The translations under genes and the position numbers were made by a program. Positions 1 through 6,304 of a stretch of DNA of 6,620 nucleotides are shown piece after piece. Source of the DNA: Candidatus Mediterraneibacter stercorigallinarum (lineage in GTDB: Bacteria > Bacillota > Clostridia > Lachnospirales > Lachnospiraceae); assembly GCA_019116185.1 (NCBI GenBank), contig DXCD01000150.1:1-6620 (forward strand), given 5' to 3'. Every line of letters starts with the position of its first letter. Positions within the stretch are counted from its first letter, which is position 1. The notes below the pieces were generated by a model. That model saw only the letters and a program-made list of their open reading frames with translations, made no database searches and was not told the origin of the DNA.

Positions 1-1353
1 ATTGTATATTCCCGCTTTGTCAAGTTCCGCGTATCCCACATTCTCAAAATTCCCGGCAATATTTTTCTGGCGGTACAGGTAATACGGCTTCAGCCCCATC
101 CTCTCCGCGCTCTTCGCCGCGGCGTCCACCATCTGCGAGATCTCGGAATGCAGATCCATGGTCCTCCCCTCCTGCCCGAACTTCGCCGCCCGCTTGATGG
201 CAAGGGAATGGACGGTCAGGCTGTCCGGGTGCATGGCCTCGATCTGGGAAAGGGTGTCCGCCATGTCCGCCGCGTCCTCCCCCGGAAGCCCTGCGATCAG
301 GTCCATATTGATATTGTCAAATCCAAGCCGCCGTGCCATTGCATACGCCGTCCGAATATCCTCCACGGTATGCTTCCTCCCCACCAGGTCCAGCGTCTTC
401 TGCTGCATGGTCTGGGGGTTGATGGATATCCGGGTCACCGGAAATTCTTTCAGCACAGAGAGCTTCTCCTCTGTAATGCTGTCCGGCCGCCCCGCCTCCA
501 CAGTAAACTCCACGGTATGGCTTAAGTCAAAGTTCACCGTGATCTCTGTAAGCAGCCTTCTCAGCTGCTCCGGCTCCAGCGTGGTCGGCGTGCCTCCGCC
601 AATGTACACGGTATCCGGATATCTGCCCTGCGCCATCCTTCCGATCGCCCGGATCTCTTTGACCAGCGCGTCCAGATAGCTGTCCACCCGGTCTTTCCAC
701 ACGCTGATGGGCGAGGAGCTGAACGAACAGTAGGAGCACACGCTTGGGCAGAAGGGGATGCCTGCATACAGGCTGAATCCGCCCCTGCAGTCAAGTTTCC
801 CCAGAAGCTCCTTTTCCCGGCAGGCGATCTCATAGCCCAGCTCTGCCTTTTTCTCAGTGACGAAATACTCGCTCTTCAGGAAGCCGGTGATCTCTTCCCA
901 GCTCTTCCCCTCTTCCAGCATCTGCATCGCCAGCTTCGTGGGCCGCACCCCGGTAAGCGTTCCCCACGCAAGCTTACTGCCGGATGCCTCGCACAGGAAC
1001 CGGTAGACCCTGCGGGTGACTGCCCGCTTCTCTGCCTGCGCCAGCTCCTCCTCCGTGCCAGCAAACGGAACGGCATCCGCCGCCTTCTCTCCACTGTCTG
1101 AACGAGCATCCGCCGCCTTCTCTCCACTGCCTGAACGAGCATCCGCGGCTTCTGCACCGGCCAATCCCGGCAGTTCTCCCCGGATCTCCTCCGGCGCAAG
1201 GGAAAAGCAAGAGCCTCCCGGGAGTTTCAGCTCCACGAGAGATTCTTGCTTTTCATCAACCTTCTGCGTGATTTCCTCACTTGGGAAAAATGCTTTTGTG
1301 ATATGATATACATTATAAGTGAATTTGTTCTTTTTACATGCAATCTCAATCAT
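1..1353 (-). CDS. hemZ: HemZ, coproporphyrinogen dehydrogenase-like radical SAM protein (3' end cut by window)
   Basis: The frame is open from the ATG at 1353 to base 1, giving 451 codons without a stop; B. subtilis HemZ is about 500 residues, so roughly 50 C-terminal residues lie outside. An in-frame TAA sits two codons upstream of the ATG, and AAGGA lies 8 nt before it, which fixes the start. Residues 1-65 form the HemZ-specific N-terminal part, 66-105 a variable linker with an 11-residue duplication, and 126-140 carry the family phrase WGTLTGVRPTK. The radical SAM core starts near 195: the 4Fe-4S cysteines are C202, C206 and C209 (CPSVCSYC), GGGTP is at 252-256, and SINPQTM and MDLIAGLPGED follow at about 310 and 350. 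The fourth cysteine of true HemN (CxxxCxxCxC) is Phe211 here, as in HemW. The family is annotated as oxygen-independent coproporphyrinogen III oxidase in the cytosol; whether this protein has that activity is uncertain. It is last in the visible relA-MBL-hemZ run. Confidence 0.95.
   Translation of the reverse strand, partial: MIEIACKKNKFTYNVYHITKAFFPSEEITQKVDEKQESLVELKLPGGSCFSLAPEEIRGELPGLAGAEAADARSGSGEKAADARSDSGEKAADAVPFAGTEEELAQAEKRAVTRRVYRFLCEASGSKLAWGTLTGVRPTKLAMQMLEEGKSWEEITGFLKSEYFVTEKKAELGYEIACREKELLGKLDCRGGFSLYAGIPFCPSVCSYCSFSSSPISVWKDRVDSYLDALVKEIRAIGRMAQGRYPDTVYIGGGTPTTLEPEQLRRLLTEITVNFDLSHTVEFTVEAGRPDSITEEKLSVLKEFPVTRISINPQTMQQKTLDLVGRKHTVEDIRTAYAMARRLGFDNINMDLIAGLPGEDAADMADTLSQIEAMHPDSLTVHSLAIKRAAKFGQEGRTMDLHSEISQMVDAAAKSAERMGLKPYYLYRQKNIAGNFENVGYAELDKAGIYN
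1073..1138 (-). repeat. 33-bp in-frame tandem duplication in hemZ linker
   Basis: Two adjacent 33-bp units, 1073-1105 and 1106-1138, differ at only one base, and the first 8 bases of a third unit follow at 1139-1146. Because 33 is a multiple of three, the frame is kept and the protein shows ADARSGSGEKA at 70-80, ADARSDSGEKA at 81-91 and then ADA. The residues are small and charged, as expected for a flexible linker between the HemZ N-terminal part and the rest of the protein. The near identity of the copies suggests a recent slippage or duplication event (inference). Confidence 0.95.
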
Positions 1354-1375
1354 GCCTTATTTCCTTTCAAAACCT

Positions 1376-1405
1376 GTTCCCGAAGATCTCAGTTCCCGAA
1401 GAACT
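1376..1405 (-). repeat. Repeat and small hairpin in the MBL-hemZ gap
   Basis: The 75-nt gap between the MBL stop and the hemZ start contains an 11-bp direct repeat, GTTCCCGAAGA on the plus strand, at 1376-1386 and 1392-1402, with a 16-nt period. In the transcript the upstream copy can fold into AGUUC-UUCGG-GAACU (1405-1391). The second GAAC at 1379-1376 could instead pair with the same GUUC, so two exclusive folds are possible. The structure ends 9 nt before the AAGGA ribosome binding site of hemZ, so it could influence translation or mRNA processing. No U-tract follows, so it does not look like a terminator. No clear promoter is visible in this gap. Confidence 0.5.
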
Positions 1406-1428
1406 TAATACAGGATTCAAGTCAGTGC

Positions 1429-2052
1429 TCATATAAAAGGATTATATTTCTTCTCATATCCGATAGTCGTCTCTTCCATGTGCCCCGGATAGACCTTTGT
1501 CTCATCCGGCAGGACGAACAGCCTGTCACGGATCGAGTTCACGAGCTGCCCCATGCTCCCTGTCGGCAGATCCGTGCGCCCGATGGAACCGTGGAAGAGC
1601 GTGTCCCCGCTGAACAGCACATTCTCCGCCGGGATATAATAACAGCATCCGCCGCCGGTATGCCCCGGCGTATAGATCACCTGAATCTCAAATCCCGCGA
1701 TCTTAAGGTTCTGCCTGTTGGTCACATACTCCGCGCCGGAAAAGGTATATGGCTGTCCCAGCATAGACGCGGAGGAATTAAGCTGTGCGCTCTCCAGCAG
1801 CTCTTTCTCCGCCTCACAGGCATAGACAGGCACTGAAAATTCTTTCAAAAACCCGTCCAGCCCCATGATGTGGTCAAAATGTCCGTGGGTCAGGAGCACT
1901 GCCTTTACCTCCAGCCCCGCGTCTTTTATATAACTTACAAATTCCGGGGGACAGGTAGCCGGATCAACGACAAAACACTCTCTGTTCCCCTCGTTGATCA
2001 CAATATAGCAGTTCGTCCCCACCGGACCAAGCACAAATTTTCCTATCTTCAT
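1429..2052 (-). CDS. MBL-fold metallohydrolase, YqgX / glyoxalase II-like
   Basis: This is a complete 207-residue protein with one metallo-beta-lactamase domain. The dinuclear metal ligands are all visible: THGHFDH at 55-61 (H56, H58, D60, H61), H131 in TPGHTGGG, D150 in FSGDTLF, and H191 in YPGHMEET. The phrase GSIGRTDLP at 155-163 is typical of the YcbL/YqgX branch. It lacks the extra C-terminal helical domain of classical GloB (about 250 residues) that binds glutathione, so the usual label 'hydroxyacylglutathione hydrolase' describes only the fold. A cytosolic thioester or related hydrolase is the safe reading; the substrate is unknown. Its ATG at 2052 follows the relA stop by 29 nt and is preceded by AGGAG with a rather long 11-nt spacer. 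It is almost certainly cotranscribed with relA. No signal peptide is seen. Confidence 0.93.
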   Translation of the reverse strand: MKIGKFVLGPVGTNCYIVINEGNRECFVVDPATCPPEFVSYIKDAGLEVKAVLLTHGHFDHIMGLDGFLKEFSVPVYACEAEKELLESAQLNSSASMLGQPYTFSGAEYVTNRQNLKIAGFEIQVIYTPGHTGGGCCYYIPAENVLFSGDTLFHGSIGRTDLPTGSMGQLVNSIRDRLFVLPDETKVYPGHMEETTIGYEKKYNPFI

Positions 2053-2081
2053 GATATCTCTTTCTCCTCTGGCTCTGCCGT

Positions 2082-4385
2082 TTATCCGGCAGTCCTCTCG
2101 ATGTCAATGACGCCTTCCACCTGGCGCAGTTTCTCGATCACACTGTTGAGCTCTTCCCTGCCATGCACGATAAATCCGGTGTCAATCGTGGCAGTGCCTT
2201 TTTTGCTCGTGCGGATATTCATGGATTTCACATCGATCTTTGCCTCAGTGAACACTCTGGAGATATCCATGAGCATTCCCTGTCTGTCGGAAGCATACAT
2301 CTTCAGCTCCGCCAGATACTGGCCGCCGCCTTCTGCCTCGGAAGTATCCTCCCACTCCGCGTCGATCAGCCTCGCCCTCTCTTCATCCGAAAGGTGCAGC
2401 ATGTTCACACAGTCCGTCCGATGGATGGACATTCCCCGCCCTCGGGTGACGAAACCGACGATCTCATCTCCGGGCACAGGGTTGCAGCACTTGGAGAAAC
2501 GGACCGCCATATCATTGATCCCCTTGACCACGATGCCGCTCTTGGACTTGGCAATGTGGACCTTCCTGCTGTTCGCCTCGGAGATCTTCTCCAGGATCGT
2601 CTCGTCCGTGATCTCTTTCCTGTGCTCTTTCTCATATTCCTCAAAGAGCCGGTTCACCACCTGGCCTTCCTTCAGGCCTCCGTGCCCGATCGCTGCCAGC
2701 ACTGCGTCCCAGTCGCGGAACCCGTACTTCTTCTGCACGATCTGCATGTATTTCGGTTTCAAAATATCCTGGAGGTTGATAGATTTGCTGCGGCAGTAAG
2801 CCATGATCAGCTCTTTTCCTCTGATAATGTTGTCTTCTTTAAATTCCTTCTTGAACCACTGGTTGATCTTATTCTTCGCCTGAGTACTCTTGACGATATT
2901 CAGCCAGTCCCGGCTCGGGCCTTTTGAATTCTGGGATGTCAGGATCTCGATCCTGTCCCCGTTCTGTATCTTATAGTCAATGTTGACCAGCTTTCCGTTA
3001 ACTCTTGCGCCCACCATCTTATTACCCACGGCGCTGTGGATCGCGTATGCGAAATCCACCGGTGTAGAACCGTTCGGCAGGTTCTTCACGTCCCCGTTGG
3101 GGGTAAAGCAGTACACGTCCTCAGCGAACAGATCCAGGTCGCCTTTCAACAGGCTTAAGAATTCCCTGTTGTCAGACATGTCACGCTGCCATTCCAGGAT
3201 CTGGCGCAGCCAGTTCAGCTTTGCCTCCTGTGACTCCATGCTCTTTGCCGCATCTGAGCCTTCTTTATATTTCCAGTGTGCCGCGATACCGTATTCCGCG
3301 GTCTTGTGCATCTCTTCCGTTCGGATCTGGATCTCAAACGGCTGGCCGGAAGGACCCATCAGCGTGGTGTGGAGCGACTGGTACATGTTCGGCTTCGGCA
3401 TAGCTATATAATCTTTAAAACGCCCCGGGATGGGGGTGTACATCTCATGGATCACGCCGAGCGCCGCATAGCAGTCTTTCACAGAATCCACGATGATACG
3501 CACCGCGAACAGGTCATACACCTGATCCAGCGTTTTATTCTGGTTCACCATCTTCTTGTAGATGCTGAAGAAATGCTTCACGCGCCCGTAGACCTTTGCC
3601 TTGATGTGCGCGTTCGCCATATGCTTTGACACTTCCGCCACGATCTGCTGGACGAATTCTTCCCTCTCCGTCTTGCGGGCATTCAGGTCTTTCACAAGCT
3701 GATAATACACATCCGGCTTCCAGTATTTTAACGACAGGTCGTCAAGCTCTGTCTTGATCTTGGAAATACCGAGCCTCTGGGCAATGGGAGCATAGATGTC
3801 CATGGTCTCCCTTGCCTTCTCCTGCTGCTTTGCCGGAGTCATGAACTCCAGTGTGCGCATGTTGTGGAGACGGTCCGCCAGCTTGATAATGATGACGCGG
3901 ATATCCTTTGCCATTGCAAGGAACATCTTTCTTAAGTTCTCCGCCTGTACTTCCAGCTTATCCTGGGAATAACTGAGCTGTCCCAGCTTGGTGACGCCGT
4001 CCACAAGGAGAGCCACTTCTTCTCCGAACTCTCTTGCAACATCATCCAGTGTCATATCTGTATCTTCTACCGCGTCGTGGAGCATCCCCGCCACGATGGT
4101 CTCTTTATCCATCTCAAGGTCCGCCAGTATGATCCCCACCCACAAGGGATGGATGATATACGGTTCCCCGGACTTTCTCACTTGATCCTTATGGGCTTCC
4201 TTCCCGATCCGGTATGCTTTCTCGATCATAGAGATATCCGTGGAAGGATGGTATTTCCTCACACGGGCGACCAGCGCCTGATAGAGCTGTTCGGGATCCT
4301 GATAATCCTCAGGCGCTTTCACCGCATGACCGTCCACGATCTCAAGGTTCTTATTCAACTGTACATATTCCGGTGTACCTGCCAT
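2082..4385 (-). CDS. relA: Bifunctional (p)ppGpp synthetase/hydrolase Rel (RelA/SpoT family)
   Basis: This complete 767-residue protein makes (p)ppGpp from ATP and GDP/GTP and also hydrolyses it. Hydrolase (HD) domain, about 50-200: H79, H103-D104 in MLHDAVED, and D171 in ADRLHNMRT, all intact. Synthetase domain, about 240-370: GRVKHFFSIYKKM at 267-279, RFKD at 322-325, YQSLHT at 335-340, and EIQIRT at 351-356. RFKD is the RXKD form found in bifunctional enzymes rather than the EXDD of synthetase-only RelA. TGS domain, about 423-485, with H450. A helical region follows, then the zinc-finger/conserved-cysteine domain with C633-C634, H655 and C659, then an ACT domain at about 692-765. All regulatory parts for ribosome sensing are present. 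The start is the first in-frame start codon after a TAG about 40 nt upstream, with AAGGGGG 7 nt before it. It is served by its own promoter and leads relA-MBL-hemZ. Confidence 0.98.
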   Translation of the reverse strand: MAGTPEYVQLNKNLEIVDGHAVKAPEDYQDPEQLYQALVARVRKYHPSTDISMIEKAYRIGKEAHKDQVRKSGEPYIIHPLWVGIILADLEMDKETIVAGMLHDAVEDTDMTLDDVAREFGEEVALLVDGVTKLGQLSYSQDKLEVQAENLRKMFLAMAKDIRVIIIKLADRLHNMRTLEFMTPAKQQEKARETMDIYAPIAQRLGISKIKTELDDLSLKYWKPDVYYQLVKDLNARKTEREEFVQQIVAEVSKHMANAHIKAKVYGRVKHFFSIYKKMVNQNKTLDQVYDLFAVRIIVDSVKDCYAALGVIHEMYTPIPGRFKDYIAMPKPNMYQSLHTTLMGPSGQPFEIQIRTEEMHKTAEYGIAAHWKYKEGSDAAKSMESQEAKLNWLRQILEWQRDMSDNREFLSLLKGDLDLFAEDVYCFTPNGDVKNLPNGSTPVDFAYAIHSAVGNKMVGARVNGKLVNIDYKIQNGDRIEILTSQNSKGPSRDWLNIVKSTQAKNKINQWFKKEFKEDNIIRGKELIMAYCRSKSINLQDILKPKYMQIVQKKYGFRDWDAVLAAIGHGGLKEGQVVNRLFEEYEKEHRKEITDETILEKISEANSRKVHIAKSKSGIVVKGINDMAVRFSKCCNPVPGDEIVGFVTRGRGMSIHRTDCVNMLHLSDEERARLIDAEWEDTSEAEGGGQYLAELKMYASDRQGMLMDISRVFTEAKIDVKSMNIRTSKKGTATIDTGFIVHGREELNSVIEKLRQVEGVIDIERTAG

Positions 4386-4402
4386 ATCAGTTCCCCCTTC
4401 CC

Positions 4403-4438
4403 CTATACTAAAATAGGTCTACAATAGTATTAGTATAG
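4403..4438. promoter_or_regulatory. 9-bp inverted repeat over the relA promoter, candidate operator
   Basis: CTATACTAA at 4403-4411 and its exact reverse complement TTAGTATAG at 4430-4438 flank an 18-nt spacer. The arm at 4430-4438 contains the whole relA -10 hexamer, and the expected transcription start falls in the spacer. Only the second arm would be in the RNA, so the symmetry makes more sense for a DNA-binding dimer than for an RNA hairpin. The second arm abuts the G-rich ribosome binding site. Part of the symmetry could be chance in AT-rich promoter DNA; no regulator can be named from sequence alone. Confidence 0.45.
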
Positions 4439-4459
4439 CATTAATTCCCTGTTTTTCAA
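4432..4459 (-). promoter_or_regulatory. Sigma-A promoter for relA
   Basis: On the minus strand the -35 box TTGAAA (4459-4454) is followed, after 16 bp, by the -10 box TATACT (4437-4432). A TG one base upstream of the -10 box gives an extended -10 element. The transcription start would lie near 4425, leaving a 5' leader of about 40 nt before the relA ATG. The region is much more AT-rich than the surrounding genes. The promoter implies that relA, the MBL gene and hemZ can be expressed independently of recJ. Confidence 0.72.
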
Positions 4460-4522
4460 ACATTTTTCTACAATATCCTTGCAGACACCGGGCAGATTCA
4501 GCTTTTTGCCTCCATAACAGGA

Positions 4523-4551
4523 GGAGGATCCTTCAAAAAACAGGATCCTCC
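4523..4551 (-). terminator. Perfect 10-bp hairpin after recJ, atypical terminator
   Basis: Arms GGAGGATCCT (4523-4532) and AGGATCCTCC (4542-4551) pair perfectly around a 9-nt loop. In the recJ transcript the stem begins 4 nt after the TAG. The run of six U lies in the loop (GUUUUUUGA), and the bases after the stem are C-rich, so it lacks the trailing U-tract of a standard intrinsic terminator. A weaker competing 5-bp stem can form between GGAGG at 4520-4524 or 4523-4527 and CCTCC at 4509-4513. Likely roles are 3'-end protection of recJ mRNA or partial termination before the relA promoter. The structure is certain in sequence; its function is inferred. Confidence 0.5.
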
Positions 4552-4555
4552 CACT

Positions 4556-6268
4556 CTACTGATAATTCACAATTGTGATCTGTATGCTCCTCCGCCCCAT
4601 ATACTCATTGATTGACGGATAATATGTAAATGACATGACCTTTTTCTCTTCCATAGTCTTCAGGCATTTCTCAACATCTCCGAAATACACCGCTTCCATC
4701 TGGTTTCCCTGCATATCTTCCAGCCGGCACTTCAATACATTCCGGTTCTTCCCGAAGATACGCGGGCTGACCACCCGCAGATTCCGCTCCGCGAACAAAG
4801 GCTTCTGATTCCCCTTTCCGAACGGCTCCAGCAGCTCCAGCTCCCGGATCAGCTCCTCCGTAATATATGGAAACGGCAGCTGCATATCAATGGACACCTT
4901 TTCCTGAAGGTCTTCTTCCGTGAGATCGCAGAGCGCGTTGATTGTCTCGCGGAATCTCTGTACATTGTCCTCCTCAAGGGACAGCCCCGCCGCCAGCTTG
5001 TGCCCGCCGAATTTTGTGAACAGCGCCCTGCACCTGCACATCTGGGCGAACATATCGTAGGCTTCGATAGACCTGCCCGATCCCTTTACCCCTTCCTCTG
5101 CTTTTGTCAGCACAAAGACCGGACGGTAATACCGCTCCCGGATCCTTCCCGCGATGATCCCGGCGATGCTCTCATGGCAGTCCGGCAGATAGACGACCAG
5201 CACCCGGTCATCTTTCAGAGAGGTCGTCTCGATCAGGTTCACAGCCTCCGCCACGCCGCGCTCTGTCATCTCTTTCCTGCTGTCATTGAGCGCCTTCAAA
5301 TCCTCTGCCAGCATGACCGCCTCCCGCCTGGTGCGGGCATTCAAGAGTTCCAGGGCCCGCTTCGCCGTGTCCAGCCTGCCGCTTGCATTGATGCATGGTC
5401 CCAGGACGAACCCGATATGATAGGCGTTCAGCCGTTCCACATCAATGCCCGTGCATTCGATCAGAGCCTTCAGCCCCTGGTTCTGCGTGCGCTTCAGCAT
5501 CTCAAGCCCCTGCTTTACAAAGATCCGGTTCTCGCCATTTAAGTCCATCACGTCCCCGACTGTGGCAATCGCCACATTTTCCATCAGGTAATCCACATCC
5601 TCCGGATCCCGCTGCATCACATTGTAGAGCGCCTCCACAAGCTTGTATGCCGCAGCCGCCCCGCACAGTCCCTTGAACGGATAAGCACAGTCTGCCCTGT
5701 GCGGGTCCACCACCGCGTCCGCGCGGGGAAGGAGATACTCTTTCTCTCCGTCCATCTCAATGTAAGGGACCTCGTGATGGTCTGTCACAATGACTGTCAG
5801 CCCGTTCTCCTTTGCATACGCAATCTCGTCCGATGCGGCGATCCCGTTGTCACAGGTAATGACCGTATCGATCCCGTCATCAAGTGCACGGTCAATCAGC
5901 ATTTTGTTCAGCCCGTATCCGTCCTTGATCCGGTCCGGGATATCAGTGTCCACATCTGCTCCCAGCCCTGAGAGTCCCTCCTGGAGAATATACGTCGCAT
6001 TCACGCCGTCAATATCGTAGTCCCCGATCACGCGGATCGGCTTCTCCTCCCGGATCTTCTCGGCAATGATCTCCACCGCGCGGTCCATGTCCTGCATCAA
6101 CATGCCGTCATACAGATCCGCGATCGTCCCGTTCAGGTAGAAGTCAATGGCGTCATCTCCGATAATATCACGGTTGCGGATCAGGCGCGCCAAAATCGGG
6201 GAGATGTGGTACTTCTCCCCGATCGCGTTAAAGTCTGCTTTTTTCATTGTAATAAACCAGCGCTGCAT
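4556..6268 (-). CDS. recJ: Single-stranded-DNA-specific 5'-3' exonuclease RecJ
   Basis: This complete 570-residue enzyme degrades single-stranded DNA 5' to 3' in recombination and base-excision or mismatch repair, using Mn2+ or Mg2+. DHH domain: GDYDIDG at 82-88 with D83, D85 and D87; CDNG with D140; TDHHEVP with D163, H164 and H165; VVDPH with D188; and TVGDVMD around D239. DHHA1 domain: NASGRLDTA from about 294, CHESIAGIIAGRI from 364, GSGRS at 396-400, and KFGGHKLAAG with G421, G422 and H423. A C-terminal OB-fold begins near 457 and includes LEPFGKGNQKPLF; no longer RecJ extension is present, as is usual for compact clostridial forms. A GTG at 6289 would add 7 residues, but the AAGGAGGAG ribosome binding site lies inside that extension and points to the ATG at 6268. 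The protein starts 36 nt after the protease stop, so the two are probably cotranscribed. Confidence 0.97.
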   Translation of the reverse strand: MQRWFITMKKADFNAIGEKYHISPILARLIRNRDIIGDDAIDFYLNGTIADLYDGMLMQDMDRAVEIIAEKIREEKPIRVIGDYDIDGVNATYILQEGLSGLGADVDTDIPDRIKDGYGLNKMLIDRALDDGIDTVITCDNGIAASDEIAYAKENGLTVIVTDHHEVPYIEMDGEKEYLLPRADAVVDPHRADCAYPFKGLCGAAAAYKLVEALYNVMQRDPEDVDYLMENVAIATVGDVMDLNGENRIFVKQGLEMLKRTQNQGLKALIECTGIDVERLNAYHIGFVLGPCINASGRLDTAKRALELLNARTRREAVMLAEDLKALNDSRKEMTERGVAEAVNLIETTSLKDDRVLVVYLPDCHESIAGIIAGRIRERYYRPVFVLTKAEEGVKGSGRSIEAYDMFAQMCRCRALFTKFGGHKLAAGLSLEEDNVQRFRETINALCDLTEEDLQEKVSIDMQLPFPYITEELIRELELLEPFGKGNQKPLFAERNLRVVSPRIFGKNRNVLKCRLEDMQGNQMEAVYFGDVEKCLKTMEEKKVMSFTYYPSINEYMGRRSIQITIVNYQ

Positions 6269-6274
6269 CCTGTT

Positions 6275-6283
6275 CTCCTCCTT
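6275..6283 (-). promoter_or_regulatory. Strong ribosome binding site deciding the recJ start
   Basis: AAGGAGGAG on the minus strand sits 6 nt before the ATG at 6268, an ideal Shine-Dalgarno spacing. It overlaps the codons that would follow the upstream GTG at 6289, so the longer start is unlikely. Confidence 0.85.
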
Positions 6284-6304
6284 TTTCACCTTTTATGTAT
6301 ATCA

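Noticed and set aside
148..1306. Several plus- and minus-strand open frames of 70-173 codons across hemZ
   Set aside because: All are out of frame with, or antisense to, the continuous 451-codon hemZ frame, which carries the family motifs. The repeated wording in those at 876-1306 is only the 33-bp duplication read in other frames.
1870..2799. Long plus-strand open frame of 309 codons opposite relA and the MBL gene, and a 254-codon one at 2163-2927
   Set aside because: Both lie antisense to strongly conserved domains of relA, show low-complexity Ser/Leu or His/Arg-rich wording, resemble no known protein, and lack ribosome binding sites. They reflect codon bias of the true gene.
4404..4409. 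Plus-strand TATACT as the -10 box of a divergent promoter
   Set aside because: No -35-like hexamer lies 16-18 bp upstream on the plus strand and no plus-strand gene follows; it is explained as one arm of the inverted repeat.
5000..5542. Plus-strand open frame of 180 codons opposite recJ
   Set aside because: It is antisense to the DHHA1 and DHH regions of recJ, with no recognisable motif and no ribosome binding site.
6287..6289. GTG as the recJ start
   Set aside because: It would place the AAGGAGGAG ribosome binding site inside the coding sequence; the ATG at 6268 has ideal spacing to it.
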